Shown here piece after piece: positions 13,669 to 22,106 of a stretch of DNA of 34,715 bases (position 1 is its first letter; each line of letters begins with the position of its first letter). The notes beneath the pieces were generated by a model. That model was not told where the DNA came from. It did no database searches and worked only from the letters and a program-made list of their open reading frames with translations. Made by a program: the position numbers and the translations under genes. Origin of the DNA: Stutzerimonas stutzeri (GTDB taxonomy: Bacteria; Pseudomonadota; Gammaproteobacteria; Pseudomonadales; Pseudomonadaceae); the NCBI RefSeq assembly GCF_000952685.1, contig NZ_JYHV01000038.1:1-34715 (forward strand). Direction: 5' to 3'.

Positions 13669-15717
13669 GTGACCGATACCAATCCGCTGCTTCGGGATTT
13701 CGACCTGCCGCCCTATTCGGAGATTCGCCCGGAGCACGTCGAGCCGGCGGTGGATACCATCCTCGGCGACAACCGGGTCGCCCTGCAGGAACTGCTCAGC
13801 CGCCCTGCCGAAAGCCTCGACTGGTCCACCCTGGTGGTGGGCCTGGACGAAATGAACGAACGCCTCAGCCGTGCCTGGGGCCCGGTCAGCCATCTCAATG
13901 CAGTGCGCAACAACCCGGAACTGCGTAGTGCCTATGAGGCCTGCCTGCCGAAGCTGTCCGCTTACGCCACCGAGCTCGGGCAGAATCCCGATCTGTTCGC
14001 CGCCTATCAGGCGTTGTCGATCAGCCCTGAGGCCGACGGCTTCGACGTGGCGCAGAAGACCATTCTCGAACATGCGCTGCGTGATTTTCGCCTGTCTGGC
14101 ATTGACCTGCCGCCGGCCGAGCAGCAACGCTTCGGCGCGATCCGCATGAAGCTCGCCGAGCTGGGCAGCACTTTTTCCAACCAGCTGCTCGACGCCACCC
14201 AGGCCTGGACCAAGCACGTCACCGACGAAAGCCTGCTGGCCGGCATCACCGATTCGTCCAAGGCGCAGATGGCCGAAGCGGCCAAGGCCAAGGAGCTGGA
14301 TGGCTGGTTGATCAGCCTGGAATTCCCCAGCTACTACGCGGTGATGACGTACGCCGACAACCGTGCGCTGCGCGAAGAAGTCTATGTCGCCTATTCCACC
14401 CGTGCCTCCGATCAGGGGCCGTATGCCGGTCAGTTCGATAACGGCCCGGTGATGGAGCAGATCCTCGACCTGCGCCAGGAACTGGCCCAGCTGCTGGGCT
14501 TCGGCAACTACGCTGAACTGTCGTTGGCCACCAAGATGGCCGAAAGCACCGATCAGGTGCTGGGCTTCCTGCGCGATCTGGCCACCCGCAGCAAGCCGTT
14601 CGCAGAGCGTGACCTCAAGGAACTGCGAGCCTTCGCCGCCGAGCAGGGTGTCGCTGATCTTCAGAGCTGGGACGTCAACTACTTCGGCGAGAAACTGCGC
14701 CAGGCGCGCTACAGCCTGAGCCAGGAAGAACTGCGTGCCTACTTCCCGGTGGATAAGGTGCTGTCCGGCCTGTTCGCCATCGTCAAGCGCCTGTACGGCA
14801 TCGAGATCCACGAGCTGGAAGACTTCGATAGTTGGCATCCGGACGTTCGCCTGTTCGAAATTCGCGAAAAAGGCGAGCACGTAGGGCGCTTCTTCTTCGA
14901 CCTCTATGCGCGGCCGAACAAGCGTGGCGGTGCCTGGATGGATGGCGCGCGCGACAAGCGCCGTACCTGCCTGGGCACGTTGCAGACGCCCGTGGCCAAT
15001 CTGGTCTGCAACTTCACCCCGCCAGTGGGCGAACGCCCGGCGCTACTGACTCACGATGAAGTCACTACGCTGTTTCACGAGTTCGGCCACGGCCTGCATC
15101 ACCTACTGACTCAGGTCGAGCATGCCGGCGCGTCGGGCATTAATGGCGTGGCCTGGGATGCGGTGGAGCTGCCCAGCCAGTTCATGGAGAACTGGTGCTG
15201 GGAGCCCGAAGGCCTGGCGCTGATCTCCGGTCACTATCAGACCGGCGAGCGCTTGCCGCAGGACAAGTTGGACCAGATGTTGGCGGCGAAGAATTTCCAG
15301 TCCGGCCTGGTGATGGTGCGTCAGCTGGAATTCTCGCTGTTCGATTTCGAATTGCACGCCACTCACGGCGACGGCCGCAGCGTGCTCGAGGTGCTGGAAA
15401 GCATCCGCGATGAAGTCTCGGTGATGCGTCCGCCGGCCAGCAACCGCTTCCCCAACAGCTTTGCGCACATTTTCTCCGGCGGTTACGCGGCCGGTTACTA
15501 CAGCTACAAGTGGGCTGAGGTGTTGTCCTCCGACGCCTTTTCGCGCTTCGAGGAAGAGGGTGTGTTCAACCCCGATACCGGGCGTGCCTTCCGCGAGGCG
15601 ATCCTGGCGCGCGGCGGCTCGCAGGAACCGATGGTGCTGTTCGTCGATTTCCGCGGTCGCGAGCCATCCACCGACGCGCTGCTGCGCCATCTTGGCCTGA
15701 GCGAGGAGGTGGCATGA
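13669..15717 (+). CDS. prlC: Oligopeptidase A
   Basis: A 682-aa M3-family zinc metallopeptidase that degrades short peptides, including cleaved signal peptides, in the cytosol. The active site is HEFGH (His470, Glu471, His474) with third ligand Glu500 in VELPSQFMENW. Other M3 hallmarks are present: GRFFFDLYARPNKRGGAWMDG and the C-terminal GGYAAGYYSYKWAEVLSSDAF stretch. The GTG at 13669 is preferred because AAGGGG precedes it with good spacing; the in-frame ATG at 13639 has no ribosome site, and the GTG start gives the usual family length. It overlaps the yheV-like gene by 4 bp (ATGA). This gene and its neighbour follow the order seen in other pseudomonads. Confidence 0.95.
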   Translation: MTDTNPLLRDFDLPPYSEIRPEHVEPAVDTILGDNRVALQELLSRPAESLDWSTLVVGLDEMNERLSRAWGPVSHLNAVRNNPELRSAYEACLPKLSAYATELGQNPDLFAAYQALSISPEADGFDVAQKTILEHALRDFRLSGIDLPPAEQQRFGAIRMKLAELGSTFSNQLLDATQAWTKHVTDESLLAGITDSSKAQMAEAAKAKELDGWLISLEFPSYYAVMTYADNRALREEVYVAYSTRASDQGPYAGQFDNGPVMEQILDLRQELAQLLGFGNYAELSLATKMAESTDQVLGFLRDLATRSKPFAERDLKELRAFAAEQGVADLQSWDVNYFGEKLRQARYSLSQEELRAYFPVDKVLSGLFAIVKRLYGIEIHELEDFDSWHPDVRLFEIREKGEHVGRFFFDLYARPNKRGGAWMDGARDKRRTCLGTLQTPVANLVCNFTPPVGERPALLTHDEVTTLFHEFGHGLHHLLTQVEHAGASGINGVAWDAVELPSQFMENWCWEPEGLALISGHYQTGERLPQDKLDQMLAAKNFQSGLVMVRQLEFSLFDFELHATHGDGRSVLEVLESIRDEVSVMRPPASNRFPNSFAHIFSGGYAAGYYSYKWAEVLSSDAFSRFEEEGVFNPDTGRAFREAILARGGSQEPMVLFVDFRGREPSTDALLRHLGLSEEVA

Positions 15718-15992
15718 GCGACAGCCCCAAGGTGACCACCAAACGCTTCATCGCTGGCGCCGTATGCCCGGCGTGCAGCGCCACTGACAGTATCAAGATG
15801 TGGGACGTCGATGGCGTGCCCCATCGCGAGTGCGTCGAATGCGGTTACGCCGACACCCTCAATGCCCAGGGCCAATCCGTGCCGTCGGAACTGGGCACGC
15901 GGGTCAACCAGGGCAAACCGAAGCCGGCCGATCCGCAGGTCCAGGCGGTACAGTTCTTCCCCAACCCGAAGCTCAAGAAAAAACCCGACTGA
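15714..15992 (+). CDS. YheV-family zinc-ribbon protein
   Basis: A 92-aa protein with two zinc-knuckle pairs, Cys18-x-x-Cys21 and Cys40-x-x-Cys43, between an N-terminal TTKRFIAGAVCPAC and a lysine-rich tail. This matches the DUF2387/YheV family, which commonly follows prlC. The function is unknown; a nucleic-acid or protein-binding role is plausible for such ribbons. The start codon overlaps the prlC stop (ATGA), indicating translational coupling. Confidence 0.88.
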   Translation: MSDSPKVTTKRFIAGAVCPACSATDSIKMWDVDGVPHRECVECGYADTLNAQGQSVPSELGTRVNQGKPKPADPQVQAVQFFPNPKLKKKPD

Positions 15993-16009
15993 CAGATTGG
16001 AGAATCGCC

Positions 16010-16774
16010 ATGTGGCATATCACCTGTGGCGATCTCGCCGCCGACAGCGTCCGCCAACTGCTGGCCGAAGGCAACGAGGTCCGCATTCTGCGCGACGATC
16101 TGGCGGTCGGGCCGCTCGCTGATATCGAATCCCCGCCTTGCGCGAAACGCGTGGCGTTCTGGGAAGGTGTCTGGCCGATTGGCCTGGCGCCGCGTCCGGA
16201 TTTTACCGGTGTCGCGGCCGATGCCCAGTGGCTGGCGGGGCTGGCCGGTCAGTCGCGACCGGTGACGGTCTGGCATGGCGACAGCGCGTCCGAGCAACTG
16301 CTGCTGGCCCGTGTGGCGGCGGCGCTGGAAGGTTCGGCGTTGCCATTGCGGGAAGTCGCGTGCGGCACCGGTGATAGCCGCGTCGACGCGCGCAAGGCGG
16401 TGTCCATGCACGCGCCGGATGCTTTGGCCGCGCTGTATCAGCCTCGCGCCGTCGAACCGCAGAGGATGGCCGAGCTCGCCAGTCAATGGCGCGCTGCCGT
16501 GCAGGAAAGTGCAGCGATACGTCGCTGGACGAACGGGCGTTTCGTCGGCGAAGACCATCAGCGAATCGATCGCGAACTGATCGCCGCCTGCAGCCATGAC
16601 GAGATGCCCCTGGCCCGAGCCATGGCCGAGGTCATGCGCCACTGCGACGGCTTCTTCGCGACCGATCTGTTCCTCTATTGGCGGGCTCGAGAGCTGGCCC
16701 AGCGTGGCGCCATCGAGCTGAGCGATAGCGCCGCTGCGGACTATTCCAGCGTACAGGTTCGCTGCACACCCTGA
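16010..16774 (+). CDS. DUF1835 / DUF3658 domain protein
   Basis: A 254-aa protein. The N-terminal half carries the DUF1835 signature (MWHITCGDLAADSVRQLL, the ILRDDLAVGPL strand, and WHGDSASEQLLLARV near residues 88-102); the C-terminal half from about 150 resembles DUF3658. No biochemical function is established for these domains. The ATG at 16010 follows GGAG and lies 17 bp after the zinc-ribbon stop, so it is probably the third gene of the prlC operon. It is followed by a hairpin shared with a convergent acyltransferase gene. Confidence 0.82.
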   Translation: MWHITCGDLAADSVRQLLAEGNEVRILRDDLAVGPLADIESPPCAKRVAFWEGVWPIGLAPRPDFTGVAADAQWLAGLAGQSRPVTVWHGDSASEQLLLARVAAALEGSALPLREVACGTGDSRVDARKAVSMHAPDALAALYQPRAVEPQRMAELASQWRAAVQESAAIRRWTNGRFVGEDHQRIDRELIAACSHDEMPLARAMAEVMRHCDGFFATDLFLYWRARELAQRGAIELSDSAAADYSSVQVRCTP

Positions 16775-16791
16775 ACCCTAGGTGGGTGGAA

Positions 16792-16822
16792 CGGTGCGCG
16801 GCCAAGCCAGGCCGCTGCACCG
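16792..16822. terminator. Bidirectional hairpin between convergent DUF1835 and acyltransferase genes
   Basis: Arms 16792-16803 and 16810-16822 form a 12-bp GC-rich stem with one bulged T (16816) and a 6-nt loop. It lies between two convergent stop codons (16774 and 16849). No T-run follows, so it is a likely but unproven shared terminator. Confidence 0.55.
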
Positions 16823-16848
16823 GGCGCGATTCGATAGCTGTGTTCTGA

Positions 16849-17928
16849 TCAGGCTGGGTCTTGGGGCTCGGGTATCACCAGGCCAGCTTGTGGCACACGC
16901 GAAAAGCGCTGCTTGAGCTTCATCGCCGGCGCCTCGATCAGGTGCCAGGACAGGATTGCCAGGAGCAGGGTCGGCGCGAGGCTGATGGCCGTCAGCCAGA
17001 ACACGCCAATCTCGTGACCGAGCAGGTAAACGGTGAGCTGCTGGAAGGGGAAGGCGTAGATATACATGCCATAGGAGAAATCACCGTACTTGCCGAACCG
17101 GGAAATCAGGGGAATCGGCGCATAGGCGAGGTAGATCACCAGATAGGGCAGTGCGATTACGTAAACGTAGGGGCCGGCGGCGGTATGAAAGGTCAGCGCC
17201 AGCGCCACGACCAACACCGCAGCAACCCAACCGCGCCAGGGCAATGCATCGCGGTAGAGGAAAATAGCGGCGCCGGTGTAGTACAGCAGGCCCAGTTTGA
17301 AGATGTTGTTGATGAAGAATGACTCGATGCCGAGCCTTTCCAACAGCCAGAAATGGCCCACGGCGAGGCCGGCGATGGGCAGGAAGATCAGCCTGCGTTG
17401 CAACAGTCCGGTCAGCCCCAAGATCAGCACACCTAAATACATCATCACTTCGAGCGGCAGCGTCCATAGCGAGCCGTTCACCACGTTCGGGTAGATGTTC
17501 TGGCTGAACACGCCCGGCAGTTCGAAGCGTGTGACGAGCAGGATATTCTGCAGGTACGTCCAGGTGGCGGGAGACGAGAAATAGCTGCTCAAGGGGTGAT
17601 CGGTTACCAGCGGGCCGATGATGAATGCCGACAGCAGAACAGCCAATATCAAGGCCGGGAAAACCCGCAGTGCGCGCTTGATCAGGAAGCTTTTCGCGCT
17701 GCTGCTGTTGATCCAGGAAGAGGTGATCAGGTAGCCGCTGATGACGAAGAAGACCGCGACGGCGAATTCGCCACCGTTCTCGTAGCCGGTCAGCAATTCG
17801 ATGGGTTCATCGGGGCGGCGCCCGGTCAGCGGATAGCTGTGAACGAGCAAGACGAGGGTGGCGGCAAAGAATCTCAGGAAATCGAAATTGTTTTCGCGCG
17901 CAAAGCGGGTGCTTGGGTGGGCGGGCAT
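16849..17928 (-). CDS. Acyltransferase family 3 membrane protein (OafA-like)
   Basis: A 359-aa integral membrane protein of the acyltransferase-3 family, which O-acetylates or otherwise acylates polysaccharides, lipids or peptides at the inner membrane. Visible marks are NNFDFLRFFAATLVLLVHSYPL with the catalytic-type His near residue 30, the FFVISGYLI motif, and about ten hydrophobic segments. There is no C-terminal SGNH domain. The ATG at 17928 follows a strong AAGGAGG. Base composition appears lower in GC than the flanking genes, and it separates genes that otherwise follow the conserved pseudomonad order, so it may be an insertion. The acceptor molecule is unknown. Confidence 0.87.
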   Translation of the reverse strand: MPAHPSTRFARENNFDFLRFFAATLVLLVHSYPLTGRRPDEPIELLTGYENGGEFAVAVFFVISGYLITSSWINSSSAKSFLIKRALRVFPALILAVLLSAFIIGPLVTDHPLSSYFSSPATWTYLQNILLVTRFELPGVFSQNIYPNVVNGSLWTLPLEVMMYLGVLILGLTGLLQRRLIFLPIAGLAVGHFWLLERLGIESFFINNIFKLGLLYYTGAAIFLYRDALPWRGWVAAVLVVALALTFHTAAGPYVYVIALPYLVIYLAYAPIPLISRFGKYGDFSYGMYIYAFPFQQLTVYLLGHEIGVFWLTAISLAPTLLLAILSWHLIEAPAMKLKQRFSRVPQAGLVIPEPQDPA

Positions 17929-18062
17929 CTGCACCTCCTTGTCGATACCAGAAGCAGCCGAGGTTTCAGCTGTGGCGTGTTTGGCACAGCTGACTGGAAA
18001 TAATTCCCAGCCGATTCGTTTTTTTCCGACCGTTGGCATGCCTCGCACTGGCTGATATTGTG

Positions 18063-18082
18063 TACTGTATGCATGAACAGTA
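18063..18082 (+). promoter_or_regulatory. LexA (SOS) box upstream of the radical SAM gene
   Basis: CTG-N10-CAG with flanks reads TACTGTATGCATGAACAGTA (18063-18082), matching the consensus CTGTATATATATACAG in both half-sites and most of the spacer. It ends 14 bp before the start codon of the radical SAM gene at 18097. Two potential earlier start codons lie inside or ahead of the box, which argues against them. LexA control of this gene is inferred; from memory the P. aeruginosa orthologue PA0069 is in the LexA regulon. Confidence 0.85.
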
Positions 18083-18096
18083 TTTTAGAGGTCGCT

Positions 18097-19161
18097 ATGC
18101 GCGCTACGTCAACGACACCTCGCGGCCGTGGCACCGCAATCAATCCGGACAACCGGTTCGCCCCGACTCGCAGCGAGGTCTACGACGACGGCTGGGAACA
18201 GGATGTGCCTCAGACCCGTGCCACCGAGGTGCGCGGCGAGACGGCGAAGAGCGTGATCACACGCAATCAGTCGCCGGATGTCGGTTTCGATCGTTCGGTC
18301 AATCCCTATCGTGGTTGCGAACACGGCTGCATTTACTGCTTCGCACGGCCCAGCCACGCCTATTGGGATCTGTCGCCGGGAATCGATTTCGAAACCCGCC
18401 TGATCGCCAAGACCAACCTCGCTGAGCGTCTCGAACAGGAATTGAGCAAGCCCGGCTACGTGCCGCAGCCCATCGCGCTGGGAGTCAACACCGATGCCTA
18501 TCAACCATTGGAGCGCGAGCAGCGGCTGACGCGCCAGGCACTGGAAATCCTGCTGCGCTTTAAACATCCGGTGCACATCATCACCAAGGGCTCGCTGGTG
18601 TTGCGTGATCTCGATCTGCTGGTGCCGTTGGCCGAGCAGAAGCTGGTCAGCGTCTCGGTCAGCCTGACCACCCTGGATGACGAGCTCAAGCGCATCATGG
18701 AACCGCGCGCCGCCTCGCCTTCGGCGCGTTTGCGGGCGCTGCGCACGCTGCATGAGGCCGGCGTGCCGGTGAGTGTGATGTGCGCGCCAATGATCCCTAT
18801 GATCAACGACATGGAGCTCGAACGGCTTCTGGAGGCGGCGCGGCAAGCGGGCGCGCGTTCGGCTGGCTACGTGCTGCTGCGCCTGCCGCATGAGGTGGCG
18901 ACGCTGTTCGACGAGTGGTTGCAGGAGCATTTCCCGCAGCGTGCCGCTCACGTCATGAGTCTGGTGCGCCAGTCGCGCGGCGGCAAGGATTACGACAGTC
19001 GTTTCGGCAGTCGCATGCGCGGCGAGGGGCAGTTCGCACAGTTGCTTGCTCAGCGTTTCCAGCTGGCCTGCAAGCGGTTGGGTTACAACCGCCGAGATCA
19101 GAACTATGGCCTCGACTGCAGCCGTTTTGCCGTGCCGGGTTCGCAGATGTCACTGCTCTGA
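18097..19161 (+). CDS. PA0069-family radical SAM protein (SplB-like)
   Basis: A 354-aa radical SAM protein. The iron-sulfur motif is Cys74-x3-Cys78-x2-Cys81 within YRGCEHGCIYCFARPSH, the form shared with spore photoproduct lyase-like and Rv2578c-like proteins. The core barrel continues with LGVNTDAYQPLE, HIITKGSLVLRD, SVSLTTLDDELKRIMEPRAASP and PVSVMCAPMIPMIND. The C-terminal SRFGSRMRGEGQFAQLL is typical of the PA0069 group. The ATG at 18097 follows AGAGG and starts right after a LexA box, so it is probably induced by DNA damage. A DNA-repair-related role is suggested by regulation and by SplB resemblance, but no substrate is established. Confidence 0.92.
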   Translation: MRATSTTPRGRGTAINPDNRFAPTRSEVYDDGWEQDVPQTRATEVRGETAKSVITRNQSPDVGFDRSVNPYRGCEHGCIYCFARPSHAYWDLSPGIDFETRLIAKTNLAERLEQELSKPGYVPQPIALGVNTDAYQPLEREQRLTRQALEILLRFKHPVHIITKGSLVLRDLDLLVPLAEQKLVSVSVSLTTLDDELKRIMEPRAASPSARLRALRTLHEAGVPVSVMCAPMIPMINDMELERLLEAARQAGARSAGYVLLRLPHEVATLFDEWLQEHFPQRAAHVMSLVRQSRGGKDYDSRFGSRMRGEGQFAQLLAQRFQLACKRLGYNRRDQNYGLDCSRFAVPGSQMSLL

Positions 19162-19368
19162 AGGATCTCGGCCGTGCGAAGCGGTACGGCGGTGCCATCA
19201 TTTAGCGATTGGTCAGTTCGTCGCAAAGGCTCGTTCTAGAGCGGCTCGTTCAGTTTCAGTTAAGTCTCGCTGGCTAGCCTCCATACAAATGTGACCAGTC
19301 AGTCACGCTGGCCGCGGGCCGGTCTCGTGACCCTGGCACGTCTTTGCCCTGTATCTGGAGACCAGCCC

Positions 19369-20100
19369 ATGCGTGAACCCACCGCTCGCACCGAGTCCAC
19401 CAAATTACCTGCACGCGGCGAAAGCGCTGACGAGTCGTTCGCTCATCTCGTCGATGGCTTTCGCCGCTTCCGTACCGAGGTCTATCCCGAGCAGCAGGCT
19501 CTGTTCGCCCGCCTGGCCAAGGCCCAGCAGCCGCGCGCCATGTTCATCACCTGCGCCGACTCGCGCATTGTCCCGGAGCTGATCACCCAGAGTTCGCCGG
19601 GCGACCTGTTCGTTACCCGCAACGTTGGTAATGTGGTGCCGCCGTACGGCCAGATGAACGGCGGTGTATCGAGCGCCATCGAGTATGCGGTGATGGCGCT
19701 GAACGTGCAGCACATCATCGTCTGCGGGCATTCCGATTGCGGTGCGATGAAGGCGGTGCTCAACCCCGGCGGCTTGCAGCGGATGCCCACTGTCAAAGCC
19801 TGGCTCCGGCACTGCGAAGTGGCGCGCAGCCTGGTGGAAGAGAACTGCAACTGCACCGCCGGTGATGCTTTGGGCGTGCTCACCGAAGAGAACGTCGTGG
19901 CTCAGCTCGACCACTTGCGCACCCATCCTTCGGTGGCTTCCCGGCTCGCGGGTGGCCAGCTGTCGATTCACGGCTGGGTCTATTGCATCGAGACCAGTGA
20001 AATCCTCGCCTATGACGCCAACCAGGGCCGTTTCGCGCCGCTCGATGGCGACGGGCCTTCGCCAGTGGCGACTCCTGCTCCGCGCTACCTGCAGGCCTGA
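19369..20100 (+). CDS. Beta-class carbonic anhydrase
   Basis: A 243-aa beta-carbonic anhydrase interconverting CO2 and bicarbonate in the cytosol. Zinc ligands are Cys62, His121 and Cys124, with the Asp64-x-Arg66 dyad in TCADSRIVPE and HSDCGAMKA. The RNVGNVVPPYG and GGVSSAIEYAVMALNVQHIIVCGHSD stretches are diagnostic. The ATG at 19369 follows GGAG nine bases upstream; the longer frame has no ribosome site. It is followed by a SulP transporter gene 89 bp downstream. The 207-bp region ahead (19162-19368) holds an inverted repeat GTGAC-N6-GTCAC (19291-19306) of unknown meaning and no clear promoter. Confidence 0.95.
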   Translation: MREPTARTESTKLPARGESADESFAHLVDGFRRFRTEVYPEQQALFARLAKAQQPRAMFITCADSRIVPELITQSSPGDLFVTRNVGNVVPPYGQMNGGVSSAIEYAVMALNVQHIIVCGHSDCGAMKAVLNPGGLQRMPTVKAWLRHCEVARSLVEENCNCTAGDALGVLTEENVVAQLDHLRTHPSVASRLAGGQLSIHGWVYCIETSEILAYDANQGRFAPLDGDGPSPVATPAPRYLQA

Positions 20101-20148
20101 AAGCCGCCGGCGAGTCACGCCGGCCGAACGCATCAGCTATCACCACAC

Positions 20149-20169
20149 GCGACGCTGTCGGCGTCGCGG
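20149..20169 (+). other. 8-bp hairpin between carbonic anhydrase and SulP genes
   Basis: CGCGACGC and GCGTCGCG pair perfectly around a 5-nt loop, 20 bp ahead of the SulP start codon. Another short stem (GCCGGCG/CGCCGGC) lies at about 20105-20125. Either could attenuate read-through from the carbonic anhydrase gene. There is no T-run, so the effect is uncertain. Confidence 0.35.
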
Positions 20170-20189
20170 CGTGTTCGAGGAATCTCTGG

Positions 20190-21728
20190 ATGAATGAAAC
20201 GATCAAAGCGACCCTGCCACGCGATCTCATGGCGTCGGTGGTGGTTTTTCTGGTGGCGTTGCCCCTGTGCATGGGCATCGCCATCGCATCGGGTATGCCG
20301 CCCGCCAAAGGCGTCGTCACCGGCATCATCGGCGGGCTGGTGGTGGGCTGGCTCTCCGGTGCGCCGCTACAGGTCAGCGGCCCGGCCGCCGGTCTCACGG
20401 TGCTGGTGTTCGAACTGGTGCAGCAGTACGGCGCTGCCATGCTCGGTCCGATCCTGCTGTTGGCCGGCGCGATTCAATTGCTCGCGGGCCGACTGAAGCT
20501 GGGTTGTTGGTTCCGGGTCACCGCGCCGGCGGTGGTCTATGGGATGCTGGCCGGCATCGGCATCCTTATCGTGCTATCGCAGCTGCATGTGATGATGGAT
20601 GCGCAGCCGGAAGCCTCGGGGCTGGGCAACCTCAGCGCCTTTCCGGCCGCGCTGTGGTCAGCCCTGCCGTTTGCCGGCAACGGTGACGGCCTGATTGCAG
20701 CATCCCTCGGACTGCTGACCATCGCCTGCATGTGGCTGTGGGACCGGCTCCGGCCGCAACGGCTGCGCTTGCTGCCCGGCGCGCTGCTGGGTGTCGCGGC
20801 GGCGACGCTGGTGGGCTTGTGGGTGGGGCTCGACGTCCGCCGCATCGAAGTGCCAGAAAACCTCTCCGATGCGATCAGTTGGCTGCGCCCGACCGATCTG
20901 CTGGCCTTCGCTGATCCTGGTCTACTGGTCGCGGCCTTGGCCGTCGCATTTATCGCCAGTGCCGAAACCTTGCTGTCGGCGGCCGCGGTCGATCGCATGC
21001 ACCAAGGGCCGCGGGCCGATTTCGATCGCGAGCTGTCAGCCCAAGGCATAGGCAACATGCTCTGCGGTGTGCTCGGTGCGCTGCCGATGACCGGCGTGAT
21101 CGTGCGCAGCTCGGCCAACGTCCAGGCCGGCGCCCGCACTCGGCTGTCGGCCATGTTGCATTCTGTCTGGCTGCTGGCGGCCGTGGTCCTGCTTGCGGCG
21201 TTGCTGGAGCGTATTCCCGTAGCGAGTCTGGCCGGCGTGCTGGTCTACACCGGTCTCAAGCTGATCGACCTCAAGGCGTTGCGCCAACTGGGTCGCTACG
21301 GCCGCATGGCCATGCTGATCTACGTCGTCACCGCGCTGTCCATCGTCGCTGTCGACCTGCTGACCGGCGTGCTGGTGGGCTTCGCGCTGACCTTGGCGCA
21401 GCTGGCCTGGCAGGCCTCACGGTTGAGGATCAATGTGGTGCAGGACGGGCCTCGGGTCGAGTTGCGCATGCAGGGTGCGGCGACCTTCCTCAAGGTGCCA
21501 CAGTTGGCGCGAGCGCTGGAAGGTGTGCCTCAGGACGCCTGGCTCTACGTGCCGATGGAGCACCTGCGCTATATCGACCACGCCTGCATGGAGCTGCTGG
21601 AGGAGTGGCACCGCTCGAACCAGGCCAAGGGCGCCCGGCTGGTCATCGAGCCACGTGCGCTTACGCGGCGGGTGGAGGGGCGGCGCCGACAGGCGGCGCA
21701 TCTCGCCGGTGCGGCCAAGGGGAACTAA
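20190..21728 (+). CDS. SulP-family anion transporter, probable bicarbonate transporter
   Basis: A 512-aa SulP (SLC26-like) transporter. The N-terminal signature DLMASVVVFLVALPLCMGIAIASG is followed by VTGIIGGLVVGWLSGAPLQVSGPAAGLTV, then about 12 membrane segments and a C-terminal STAS-like domain from roughly residue 415. The neighbouring carbonic anhydrase gene points to bicarbonate as substrate, as in other carbonic anhydrase-SulP pairs; sulfate cannot be excluded. The ATG at 20190 follows GAGGAA. It ends ahead of a strong hairpin. From memory the pair corresponds to PA0102-PA0103. Confidence 0.9.
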   Translation: MNETIKATLPRDLMASVVVFLVALPLCMGIAIASGMPPAKGVVTGIIGGLVVGWLSGAPLQVSGPAAGLTVLVFELVQQYGAAMLGPILLLAGAIQLLAGRLKLGCWFRVTAPAVVYGMLAGIGILIVLSQLHVMMDAQPEASGLGNLSAFPAALWSALPFAGNGDGLIAASLGLLTIACMWLWDRLRPQRLRLLPGALLGVAAATLVGLWVGLDVRRIEVPENLSDAISWLRPTDLLAFADPGLLVAALAVAFIASAETLLSAAAVDRMHQGPRADFDRELSAQGIGNMLCGVLGALPMTGVIVRSSANVQAGARTRLSAMLHSVWLLAAVVLLAALLERIPVASLAGVLVYTGLKLIDLKALRQLGRYGRMAMLIYVVTALSIVAVDLLTGVLVGFALTLAQLAWQASRLRINVVQDGPRVELRMQGAATFLKVPQLARALEGVPQDAWLYVPMEHLRYIDHACMELLEEWHRSNQAKGARLVIEPRALTRRVEGRRRQAAHLAGAAKGN

Positions 21729-21787
21729 TCCGTACGGCGAAGCCCTCATTCTCTAACAAGGGCGCGCGTGGGACGCGTTCTCTGATT

Positions 21788-21815
21788 GCAGCGCATCGGC
21801 AGCCCCGATGCGCTG
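21788..21815 (+). terminator. 12-bp hairpin after the SulP gene
   Basis: Arms 21788-21799 and 21804-21815 are perfectly complementary with loop cagc. It lies 60 bp past the SulP stop codon and just ahead of the ribosome site of the next small gene. Only scattered T residues follow. Confidence 0.6.
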
Positions 21816-21837
21816 CTGTTCGTTCTGGAGGACTGAG

Positions 21838-22101
21838 TTGGACGTGTTTCTCGATCTGCTGCAATGGCCGGCAATGGTGGTCACGGTGCTCGCCGCCTGG
21901 CTGATCGGCTCGCTGAAGCCGGGGCGCCGGATGGTCGGTTTCTGGTGTTTTCTGCTGAGCAACCTGCTCTGGATCATCTGGGGATGGCATGCCCAGGCCT
22001 GGGCGCTGATCACGTTGCAGGTATGCCTGGCACTGATGAATGTCCGTGGTGTGAAGAAGAATGATCAGCCCCGAGCAGCGCAGGCCAACGCGAGTAGCTG
22101 A
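21838..22101 (+). CDS. Small two-helix membrane protein upstream of the cox locus
   Basis: An 87-aa protein with two or three hydrophobic segments (about residues 8-24, 30-46 and 47-60) joined by the basic loop GSLKPGRRMVG, and a polar tail KKNDQPRAAQANASS. The function is not recognised; from memory it sits where PA0104 lies in P. aeruginosa. The start is probably TTG at 21838 with GGAGGA five bases upstream; GTG at 21844 is an alternative with longer spacing. It is preceded by a hairpin and followed by the cox promoter region. Confidence 0.7.
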   Translation: MDVFLDLLQWPAMVVTVLAAWLIGSLKPGRRMVGFWCFLLSNLLWIIWGWHAQAWALITLQVCLALMNVRGVKKNDQPRAAQANASS

Positions 22102-22106
22102 CGAAA

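Noticed and set aside
13651..14880. 409-codon open frame antiparallel to prlC
   Set aside because: Complete overlap with an unmistakable M3 peptidase; no ribosome site or domain on the opposite strand.
19291..19306. GTGAC-N6-GTCAC inverted repeat ahead of carbonic anhydrase as a regulator site
   Set aside because: Short, imperfectly spaced for a known regulator, and no matching second site was seen.
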